A stretch of 20,451 nt of DNA. It comes from Apostichopus californicus. Taxonomy: Eukaryota > Echinodermata > Holothuroidea > Aspidochirotida > Stichopodidae. The position numbers and the translations under genes were made by a program. Position 1 is the first letter of the stretch. Each line of letters begins with the position of its first letter. Below, piece by piece: positions 1 to 10,100 of the stretch. Location: contig JAIPMN010021260.1 of the NCBI GenBank assembly GCA_020650975.1, positions 909 through 21,359 on the forward strand, written 5' to 3'. The notes beneath the pieces are model-generated. The model was not told where the DNA came from. It saw nothing but the letters and a program-made list of their open reading frames with translations, and did not search any database.

Positions 1-199
1 TTGTGTGCGGGTTATGTATTTAAGCAATACAGGGATACATGGGGGTGGTCTAGTCACATGACATCAGACTTGTGTGCTGGTTATGTATTTAAAGAATACA
101 GGGATACATAAGGGGGGGGAGGGGTTGTCTAGTCACATGACATCAGACTTGTGTGCTGGTTATGTATTTAAGCAATACAAGGATACATGGGTTTTGTTT
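1..199. repeat. 69-79-bp tandem repeat at left edge, about three copies
   Basis: Units start at 1, 70 and 149 with TTGTGTGC[GT]GGTTATGTAT; the third is partial. The second contains an expanded G-run. Each full unit carries GTCACATGAC, a palindromic E-box/M-box-like word. The array may extend left of the window. Confidence 0.85.
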
Positions 200-1300
200 T
201 GTGTCGTACTAACTCTTTTTGTTAAATGGATGTACTGATGTCTGGTCTTCTTTAAAGGGAGTGAAATCTCGCGCACAAAGAAACGTCTGATGCGGTTAAT
301 CTGACCTAGTTTCGAATGAGGTGTAACAGAAGTGTTAGACACCACCATCGATCCCAGAAAATGCACACACAGCTTGCTACCGTTGGTAATTAGACACTAG
401 TGTACAGTCAATACATGCAGCTACGGTCAATACCCACAACACAGTGTACATAGCAGCGATGGACATCTCAGCAGGGAGTTGTTATGGAACTCCCTGATCT
501 CAGGTCCAGATAAAAGATAACAAGGTATCACGTTGCATTACTGTCTGCATTTTGTAGCGACAAGAAGAAAACTTCACTTCCAAGCAATGGGCGGCATGCG
601 GTTTGGGGCGAGTCTTCAATGCCTTTACACTATGATTATGGACTTGGTGAGGACAAAGTAAAGGGCTGTTTGATGTTCTTGACTTGTGCTTCATACTTTG
701 GTCATAGTCTATAAACAATCAGCATGGTTTATTTTTAACCCAGCGATTTAACCGTGCTTAGGTAATCTAACATAATTGATTACTCACGTAATCCTTACAA
801 ATTGAATCCATTTTACACTGCTCTGTGAAGGAGTGATTAATTATGCATCGTTATTTGTAACCACAAGGTCAGTGTGTTAACGGCAGGATCCATTAACTTC
901 CTGTAGTTTGGTCTAGCATTTAAACACCCTCTGAGTTAATAACATCTGTCCAAACCATTACAAAACCCTGCAGTAACAACCTTTAATCACACACTGTGTT
1001 AAACATATCAACAGCATATATCGTAGTAACCTTTCATCCTGCCCTAAAGATGATTGTTAAATTTACTTACTTGTGCAAAGTTGTTATCTTTGTTGTATAG
1101 TACCCACTGGAGACGGACGATCAGTGCCAGCAGCTGTAGTAGCACAAGCCAAAAATTAACTGAAGCCGTCATTTACACAATACATCAGAGCCTTATGCAA
1201 GTGCTGCAAAATTTTACAAACCTGAAACAAGTTCCAGTGTCACAAATTCCTCCATTTTGATCTCTGGTTTTTTTTTCACAAGAAAGGTTGCATCAAAGTA
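200..1300. other. Downstream flank of Dok, no gene found
   Basis: Apart from the hairpin at 472-496, the sequence is unremarkable. On the minus strand an AATAAA lies at 733-728, about 1.3 kb past the Dok stop, and ATTAAA at 987-982; either could be a polyadenylation signal, but nothing here decides it. Confidence 0.4.
472..496. repeat. CAGGGAGTT hairpin, copy 1
   Basis: CAGGGAGTT (472-480), 7-base loop, AACTCCCTG (488-496). The loop GTTATGG is complementary in type to CCATAA in the copies at 17253 and 17589, so this is the same element in reverse orientation with a few bases missing. Confidence 0.75.
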
Positions 1301-1301
1301 T

Positions 1302-1465
1302 GCAATTACATTATATACCTGTACAGTAATTAGGTATATTAACAAGTTTTTGTATATAAATTTCCATTAAAAGCACATTAATAGCACAATTACATTACAT
1401 ACCTGTACAGTAATTAGGTATATTAAAAAGTTTTTGTATATATATAAATTTCCATTAAAAGTCTC
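1302..1465. repeat. Tandem duplication of about 80 bp
   Basis: Two copies (about 1302-1373 and 1385-1465) share ACCTGTACAGTAATTAGGTA and AAATTTCCATTAAAAG. They differ by a TA insertion in the TATATA stretch. Within the probable Dok 3'UTR or immediate downstream flank. Confidence 0.85.
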
Positions 1466-1766
1466 ACATTTTGTATAATATTGCACCAAAGTTCAGAGGA
1501 ATCTTTTCTTTTTTTATATCATACAAATGTCTGGTATTTAACACAATTCTTAGAAAATGGCAGATTTTTTCCAAAAGGAAACAAGAAGGATTTTTCCTTT
1601 TTGGTTGTCTAGCTGAGTTGTTCCTTGAAAAAGTGTATGGTTTTACGATAACTTAAAGTGTCCTTGGCACAAACCAGATTTAGATCTATAGATAAGCATA
1701 GGTCAATCTCGGACAACACCAATATGTTTGGCATAGTTAAAACATACTGTGACAATATCTTGCCTA

Positions 1767-1808
1767 TTTACATGGTAACATAAAACCTTTACATGGTAAC
1801 ATAAAACC
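1767..1808. repeat. 21-bp direct duplication in probable Dok 3'UTR
   Basis: TTTACATGGTAACATAAAAC occurs twice back to back, 1767-1787 and 1788-1808. On the transcript strand the words read GTTTTATGTTACC. Confidence 0.8.
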
Positions 1809-2043
1809 CTACATAAATCATATCATGAAACAACTAATTTCTACAAAAACTAGTGATGACAGTTTTAAAAAAGGGAGAGTCCCAAACATAATTCTGACAC
1901 ATCATGGAGATTGAAAATAACATATTTTTTCCCCTTTCAACAAGACGGGGGGGAAAAACTATTGCTTAAATTACTCTGAAAAGAACATAACCAGCCATTC
2001 AAGATGATTATGCCCCTGTGACCATTCACTAAAGGACTACACC

Positions 2044-4133
2044 TTATTTGTGTTTGTTCACTGAAGGGGCAGTGTTGCGTCTTTCCCCTGGAGGCAGATG
2101 GCTCTGGTTCTTATGCTGATTTTTGTGCCGAGTTTCCGAGAACCGTCTCTGAGAGGCATTATCATCATCGTCGATGTCTTCGTAAGTTCCCTCTTTGACG
2201 TTACCGAGATCCATAGATGGTCTTGCCGGTAATTCCCGGCCAGACATTTGACTGCTTATTGAGATAGTATCCAAAGAAGTCGTGGACGAAAAGGCCGCTT
2301 GTCTCGTGAAAGTCTTTGTCTTACCAGAAGTCACAACTTTACCGTCCCTACCGGAGAACGCTTTTCCCTTATCCTTATCCTTGGACCAAGACCTGCGCTT
2401 TTTTCCTTTCTGTTTAGAGTTGTTGACTTCTTCCCTCCCCGAGGCAGTGTTCGTACTGTTGTCACCTCTCATCGCCACCTTTTCGGGAGATGAGAGGGCT
2501 TCTCTCTGTTTCTTTTTAGCAGCGTTGTGCTGTTTCAATCTCCTCATAGTCCAAGACACTGGACTGCTCTTCGAGGGACTCCCTTGCTTGGAGGTTAAGT
2601 CAGTGGAAGAGTTGCTCCGTGCCCCTAACCCGATTGTGTTGCTTTTTTCGGTCGCTACAATACTGGGAATGGATTGAAATCTTTTCATAAAGGTAAGTTT
2701 GCCTGCATTGAGAGGACTTTCTGGATAAGCGGCTGAGTTAGATGGGGAGTCTAGAAGATCCCCCGTCGACTGGACCCTGCGAAGCGATTTTCCTTCTTCA
2801 AAACTGGCGACAAGCATAGCATCATTTTCATAGCTGCTTCCTGCACTGGCTCGTGTGCCTTTCGCCACCACAGGTGTGTCCTTTGGTGATGTTACAGCAA
2901 TGTGTCGTTGTGAATGTGATGCTGAATCAGACCGTATAATCACTGCGTCTCTCAAACTCTCCCCATGCTCTACACTTGCGTTTATCTCTGACCTGCGTCT
3001 GTTCATGTCTTCATACATCATCTTCAGTTTATCAATGTCTTCGTACTGTTTACTTCCACTTGAAGCGTGACTGCCGTGACTAGCGGCTGCAAAACCGCCA
3101 GTGCCATAAGATATGTTAGAGTTGGGTGTTTTGCAGTAAACATTAAACTCTGGTGATTCAGAGCTGTGTGGAACATTGGGAAGATCCCTAAAGCCTAGCC
3201 AACTGGGAGTATTATGAGGAATTCCTGCCAGATCCAAGGAACCAATCAGTGGCGAGCTATCTTCGAAGGACAATGACACGATGCTGACCCTGTTTGATGC
3301 TGTACTCAAACGATCGGATGTCAGCGATATACCACTCAGCCTTTGTGGTACACTGATGCGGGATGCCACACTTACCCTTCTGTCATTCATTTCTTCCAAA
3401 TCCTTCAAGTTGTCAGCCGACAGAGCTTTCCGAAGGCTTTTGTTCACTTTGGCGTAGAGCACTGCGGGGTCAAATTGAGTCGAGGGGTTTGTTAAGAATC
3501 GTGTCTGTAGAGATTGAGAGAGTCTTGGCTCCTCGGTAGGAGGAAGCCCATGTTCATAGTACGTATGTGTAATTGGTGTGGGGTTAAATGATCTGCTCCC
3601 ATGCTTGTTGCCTCTCCTTGGATCCCTTCTTACAGCAGCAGCAAAGTTTGGTGGTGACAAAGGACCACTTCCAGGTGAACTAATGAAGCCATCGTTTGTA
3701 AAGGCAAACCGATCGGCAGGACTCGGCGATATCAGTGGACAGTTTTCGTAACTTCCGACCAAAATATTGTAATAGGGGCTCTTTGACATGAGGGATTTGA
3801 TGGCGGCATTAGTCACAGGTGGTTGCTTGTCTAACGGGACACGAGGGGGTAACTTGGCAGACTCCTTAGTACTGGATGAGGCTCCTTTAGGACGTTCCAG
3901 TGTATTAGCAGGTGACATGTCTGTATAGACTTGTAATTCTGGTGAGGGTTCTGAAGCCAAGATCTCAGTAGAAGCAGAACGGACCATCTTACTCCCGAGC
4001 ACTGGATGCGTCGCAAGTGGTAAGGGTGGCGCTCTAGGGCTCCGCTGAGGCTGGCTGTTGTTCCTTCTTAGAGGTGATCTGGGTGGTGGTGGTACAGCAT
4101 GTGCACCATTCGGCAATTCTGGAGCATTTATTT
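2044..4133 (-). CDS. Dok: Dok exon 8: long intron-less C-terminal docking tail and stop
   Basis: Residues 316-1010, 695 codons uninterrupted, then TAA at 2046-2044. It begins INAPELPNGAHAVPPPPRSP with a PRSPLR class II SH3 ligand. Candidate SH2 sites are YTDM (Y384) and YEDM (Y688), both YxxM for p85; YENC (Y443) and YEND (Y749), both YxN for Grb2; YEDI at Y678 and Y965; YAKV (Y541); and YCKTP (Y647). PKA/AKT-like sites recur: RRVS (S569), RRRS (S696), KRRS (S896), RRFS (S980), RRNT (T1002). A lysine/arginine block at about 888-905 resembles a nuclear-localisation or membrane-binding patch, and an acidic DIDDDD run follows Y965. The tail has no globular domain I recognise. Acceptor gttcatcag; the first codon is split (GAA). 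Confidence 0.92.
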
Positions 4134-7100
4134 CTGATGAACAATGGAAAAATAGAATATGGAGAAACAAACTTGGAACAGTGATAAACTTCCATTTGAA
4201 CTCATGTACATCTGTACATCAGGAGGACAGGAAGAGGACATAGGAGGACATACATTAGGAGGACATACATTAGGAGGAGGACATAGGAGTGTTAGCTCAG
4301 TGGTTAACGCCGGTGCCTTCCAATCATAAAGTCCCCAGTTCGAGTCACTCCAAGATTAATGTATGTCGTCCAGTTACAGCGTTGTTGAAAATTGACAATT
4401 CATAATAATGGACGTTAAATATGAATGTAAGAGACTGACTTCGGTCAGCTTGCGGCTTTGATAAGCCACTGATGGCTTCTCCACGAGTTCCTGCTTGCAG
4501 GAGGATGTAAAATACATATATACATGTAAGAATCTTCACAATGACTGAGAAATTACATCCAGAACTACAGGATTAGTGAACGCACAAACATGATATAAGA
4601 TGTATCAAACCTGAAACAGTATGCAAATAATGTGGGTTGAACCGGGGAAAGAGGAGGTAATAGTTTATATTACACCATCTTTAATAATCTTACCGGACAG
4701 TTGCCTCGTTAGGTGATTATATTCTGACCTTCCAGGAACTGGAACAGGGACAGCCACACTACGGGAAGACACAGGGGGCAGTGCTGGAAGTTGACTTGCT
4801 CTAGCTGTGTTAAAATACAAAAACCAAGTTCAAGAAAACAATCTTTCATGCATGTTTAACAAGCAGGACAGGATTTAAATCATTGTGAAGAACAAAGAAA
4901 GGGACTTTTTTTTGTCTAGATGCTATGGATATTTATTTAGCCATGTACAATTTAGTTACGCCTGTGTGGCATCGTGTGATCTTCACGGACCAACTCCACC
5001 GCTACAGAAGTGCTGCTTTTACACCCCTTACGATGTGAGAATTCTCTCTACCAACAAAACATGACACCTAGTTAAAACACTTAATTACTTTACTATACAA
5101 CAGCAGCAGCATTTTGAGTCTGGTTGTCAACGTTGCCAAACCTGGCGAGTATTGACTACACTGAGACGATCTCCTAGAGTTTTCAACCAAATCAAGTTTC
5201 ATGAGAAAGTAATTAAATTATAACTTCGATTCAATCTTGAACATTTTGTCGTTCAGAGATCTATCACGTAATAGCACCAAACACCAGACAAAACAACACA
5301 GAAATTTCAAACTGTTAACCTTTTACTTCACTATTGGACATGAAACTTGGCTACAGTCAAGCTAATGAACTCCATTGATATGATATTTTAGCATAGGAAA
5401 GGATCAAAATGTTTGTTAGTGCTCAACTAAGCTGCTTTTAAATGTTACTGTGGTATATGTGTTTAACATATAAACATTTACTACAATTGAACAAGAACCA
5501 ATGAAAAATCCTCTTGGTCGTTGGCAGACTCGTTGCCAGTAGAATATAAAGGACACCACTGAGCTAAAGGAGTGGACCTGTGAGGCACACTACTCCAGGG
5601 AGATTAGTTTTCACTGTTGAGACCCTATCAAGTTTCTGAGGACAATTCTTTATCTTGGAAAGTTCTTTAAAGATTCGACCTCAGTTTAAAAGTTGGAAAC
5701 CCTTTCCTCCAGTACTTTAAGACATAAACATTGGGGAAGTGTGAAAGAAAGCATATCAGGTAATTTGCAATTTCCTTGGGATCGTAATGACACAACGTTT
5801 CTACTGTTAAGCAATCACTATTTTGTTTTTAGCTCCTTGCAAAGCCCTTCTGTGGCAGAAATAAGTCTGCATCGATTACCTTGATATTAGTTATTTACAG
5901 ATTGATTCTCGTTATTCTAAACTTTAGCTGCTTATCTGTCTGTATGGCAAAATAATTATTTTCAATACATGCAATTAGTATTGAAGAATTTGGAAGGATT
6001 AAATTCGAAGGGCAAGAAATAAGGGGGAAAAAAAATTGTGTTTCTTACATCGTGGCTTGACAGGAAGCAACCCAAAAGTAGCTAATCGAAGACTCTCATA
6101 ATCTTTAATGACCTCTTCCTCTGTGACTTCTTGGTAGCTCGGTGAACCTTCTGGGCCACTGGGCTTTAAGGGAAAAAGCACAATAAAAGTGAAACTATAC
6201 CATGGACTATACCGGCCTGTTGAAGCTAATGCAATGTTCTGCTTCTTACAATTGCTCTACCTACCCTTGATTGCATAATTTCAGTTGTATACAAGTCCAG
6301 GATGTCATACATTTTCCCATCCTCTCCAGGGCTTGTTGTAAATGCATAATGAGCCTGGCCCATCGGTGAGTTTCTGCCGGCATCAAATGAAAACATCCCG
6401 GTCTCCGAGCTTTCAAACTCTCGAACACACTTCAGAGGCCATTGGGCTACAACGACCCTCGTTCTCTGAAAACAAAGTCAAATACTGAGTTTGAATTTTT
6501 ACAAGTTATGTATTTTGATGATCCGTTTTTTTTCATCAATAGGCAATTGAGAAGTTTGATTTTTGCAAAATGATGGTCTGCACACTGTATTATTATTTTT
6601 TTTATATACTGTACTTGACCTTCAAACCAAATATAATGCGATACTTTATTTAGTTATTGAAATGATACTCAAGGATAAGACCGTATCCATTATAAACCCG
6701 TTTCCTGCTTTGTCCCACAGCCTTCAGATATTGCAACAGGTGAGTTTGATGGGACACATTATAAGAACATGACAGCTTTTTCTACATCAAACTCCCTTCA
6801 ACTGCTAATCTAATAATCTGTTCAGCATTAAGAAACATTTACGCTACTGTTTGCTATGTTGAACATTTCCTACAAGGTATATCTTACCTTAAGGGCTAGG
6901 GTAAGACCCCACTTGGACAGATGTATCAGACATCTGGAACCTTTAGCTCCGATCCTTCTCACAGAGTCTGAGTCAACCGGTACAACTTCGAAGAATTCAC
7001 CTACAATAAAGGGGGGGGAGGGGGAGAAAAGATATTAAGTGTACACAGTTAGTGGATGACATCTGTTGCAATAGATTCTCTACCTTTGCTATACATATCA

Positions 7101-10100
7101 GAGTTGACTGCTACAGTACAGTCATTTGCAGGAGAAAACACACCCACCAATCACATCCTCCTCCTCCTCCTCTTCCTCCTCTTCCTTCTCCTCAAAAGTG
7201 GAGTTGCTATTCCAACAATTAATTTAACTATAACTGCATTTTCGCTGACATTAATATCCCTAACGGGACTCTGACTCTGATTATGGTCATATATCAACCG
7301 GACACACATTTCTCCTACATTTGTAATCTGTGTATCTGTGCTGTTAGAAAATATTAAACTATCAGTTTCCCCTTGTAGAAATACTGGAAAGCAGTGTTGC
7401 AAAAGTACAGTACTTGTTGTGTAAACTACACAGTATTATTCATAATGCCTTTGTGTAGTGACATGGAAGAGGCTATTATGTCCTCTGAAGGTCTGGTGCC
7501 TTTTATAGAACTTGTGATGCATATCAGTGCTTAAAGTACATATTACCTCAGAATGGTAGACTTCATAAGAAGAAGTTGGTAGTGACCCAGAGGTGAGTCA
7601 GTGACCCAGAAGTGGGTCAGTGACCAAGCAGTGGGTCAGTGACCCACAAGTGGAGGATTACCTCAGAATTGTAGACTTGAAGGAAGAAGCTGGTAGTGAC
7701 CCAGAGGTGAGTCAGTGATCCAGAGGTGAGTCAGTGACCAAGAGGTGAGTCCGTGACCCAGAGGTGAGTCCGTGACCCAGAGGTGAGTCAGTGACCCAGA
7801 GGTGAGTCAGTGACCCAGAGGTGAGTCAGTGACCCAGAGGTGAGTCAGTGACCCAGAGGTGAGTCAGTGACCCAGAGGTGAGTCAGTGACCCAAAAGTGG
7901 GTCAGTGACCCAGAAGTGGGGATTACCTCAGAATGGTAGACTTGAAGGATGAAGTTGGTAGTACAACTTAACCCAGAGGTGGGTCAGCTGGTGGAGGGTG
8001 GGTGGCATAATGCAAACAACTTATACCAATTTCTGCAGGTTGGATGGACGGGAACAACGTACATGTGTTGCGTGGAGACAGGTAAGAGAGGAATGAAGTA
8101 AATCCACACAAACTGCTGGAATACATTTCTATGTTGTGATAAATAGCTACCCCACAATAATCTGCTACCATATCTGCTACCATGTAAGGTAAACCCAAAA
8201 AAACTTACTGGTTTGGGTACATGTCATGTCATTGCTGCCTTCAGAAACTTCTACCAAAAGCTTTAAAACTCAACAAGACTACAATTGATGTAAATCATGA
8301 ACTATAATTTATGGTGCAAGCTTTCAGAATGGTAGATTTAGAAGGGAGAGGAAGTGGACATTGACCCTAAAGTACTGTAGGTCAATGGGGGGAGCGGTAA
8401 AATGTTACCACCTTTTGTAGGCTAGAAGTATATTGAGTGCAATTGGTAGAAGAATGGAGACAGGTTAGAGAGGAGTGCATTAAATGTCTGGATTTAACAG
8501 TTCTGTCAGGATACTGCCATATTAATAGTCAATCTGCCCACCAGAAGTGATAGAGCTCTCACATTCCAAGCTTCTTATTCCCTTTTGTAAGTTTTAAGGC
8601 AAATGAAAACAGTGTTGGTACCGACATCCATGCAAGTACATGGCATGTGTTAAGAACTTCAGTATTATTGATTCAGTTTCTTCCAAACACATTTCTATTA
8701 AGACAAAAAAAAACCCAAAAAAAACATTAAAAATTCAAACAAATATGTTTGGATGGTGTCATATATTTAGACTTGTTCAAGTCTTAGTCCTGTCTATGAA
8801 GAACCATTAGGACTGTGATATCTCCCTCATGGCATTAGAAGTTTCTAAACTGTTTGGGGAAGATTTGTCATTGCAAGCATCTCTACATCAGTTCACACAG
8901 ACCACTGATATTGCTGGATTTACTTCTCCTTTTTCTATCTTGTCTAATATAATATTTAGAACTAGAGTATACACAGGTATATTAGCCAACTCATACTAAA
9001 GACATGTTCTACACTACATTATTTTTTTCAGTTATGATATATTATTTAGAACTAGAGTATACGCAGGTATAATAGCCAACTCATACTAAAGACATGTTCT
9101 ACACTACATTATTTTTTTCAGTTATAATAAAATATTTAGAACTAGAGTATACACAGGTATATTAGCCAACTCATACTGAAGACATGTTCTACACTACATT
9201 ATTTTTTTCAGTTATAATACACTGCATCAACCTGTGAACTGGCACATACAGTTGTAACACCAATGATGGTTGACAGAAAAGCAGAGGCTTATATACATAG
9301 CGAAGGAAGGAACATAATATGTAGCAAGACTGCAATATTGAGACAAACTTTTCTTGCTCGCATGTGTGTCTGATACAGTAGAGTAGTGATTGCAGGACAT
9401 GCATCTCCACCTACGTGATTAATTCATACACAAGCGATGCCATTGTCAGTTTGTTACATTAGAGTTGTCAGTGCTGCAGATGTAGATATACGATAGAAAT
9501 TTATTTGTTTTAAACACGATAACATATATCCCTGCAAGTAGACTTTGGCCCACAATGCTTTAATATATCACACCAAAGTGTTGAAGCCAAAGATTTGGTT
9601 CATTATCAAGTAATTGGCGACCCTTGACACAGTCATGATTACTTAACGAGGTCTGTACTGTGAGAACCATGAGAAAGTGACTACTTATTCTCTACGGAAA
9701 GTGGAGTGGTTCAGTTATATGCGTCATATTGCTCGCACACGGACAATCAACACTCTCCTCATAGTCTTATTGTACAAAATGAAAGTGGTTTCAGAAGTAT
9801 TCACTTGATGTAGTTTGAATAAAAAATATATAAATAAAAAAAAAAGGTACAATCCAGGGAATAATTTTGTATTCAAAGTTTGTGCGGCAATTTGGAATGC
9901 TCTGAACTTTCCTTTTGAAAATGTGAAAAAACTGTTCCTGTGTGCAAAAACTGCTCCACTCAGTAGCAATTTGCCCATTATGATTGTGCATAGTATTTTG
10001 CGTTGCGATATTATAATTTGTACGACTGTTCCTGTGTGCAAAAACTGCTCCACTTTAGTAGCAAATTTGCCCATTATGATTGTGCATACTGTAGTATTTT

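Larger units (their letters stand above)
4134..4693 (-). other. Dok intron 7 (560 bp), phase 1
   Basis: Starts gtaaga at 4693 and ends gttcatcag at 4134. It is largely occupied by an AGGAGGACATACATT short tandem repeat and a SINE in the opposite orientation to the gene. Confidence 0.8.

Noticed and set aside
2282-2677. 131-codon plus-strand open frame antisense to Dok exon 8
   Set aside because: It lies wholly within a well-supported coding exon on the other strand, has no recognisable domain, and is a codon-composition shadow.
4286-4351. Functional tRNA gene
   Set aside because: Boxes A and B and the acceptor pairing are present, but the D and anticodon arms do not fold properly and the unit continues into a repeated body, so it is a SINE head.
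6159-6160. CAG at 6161-6159 as the main acceptor of Dok exon 6
   Set aside because: It shifts the frame and meets a stop within about 18 codons, whereas the AAAG acceptor at 6165-6164 keeps the long frame into exons 7 and 8.
7151-7402. 83-codon minus-strand frame ending in a run of Arg/Lys
   Set aside because: The basic run is the reading of a CTC/TTC microsatellite; it lies in intron 3 and shows no domain.
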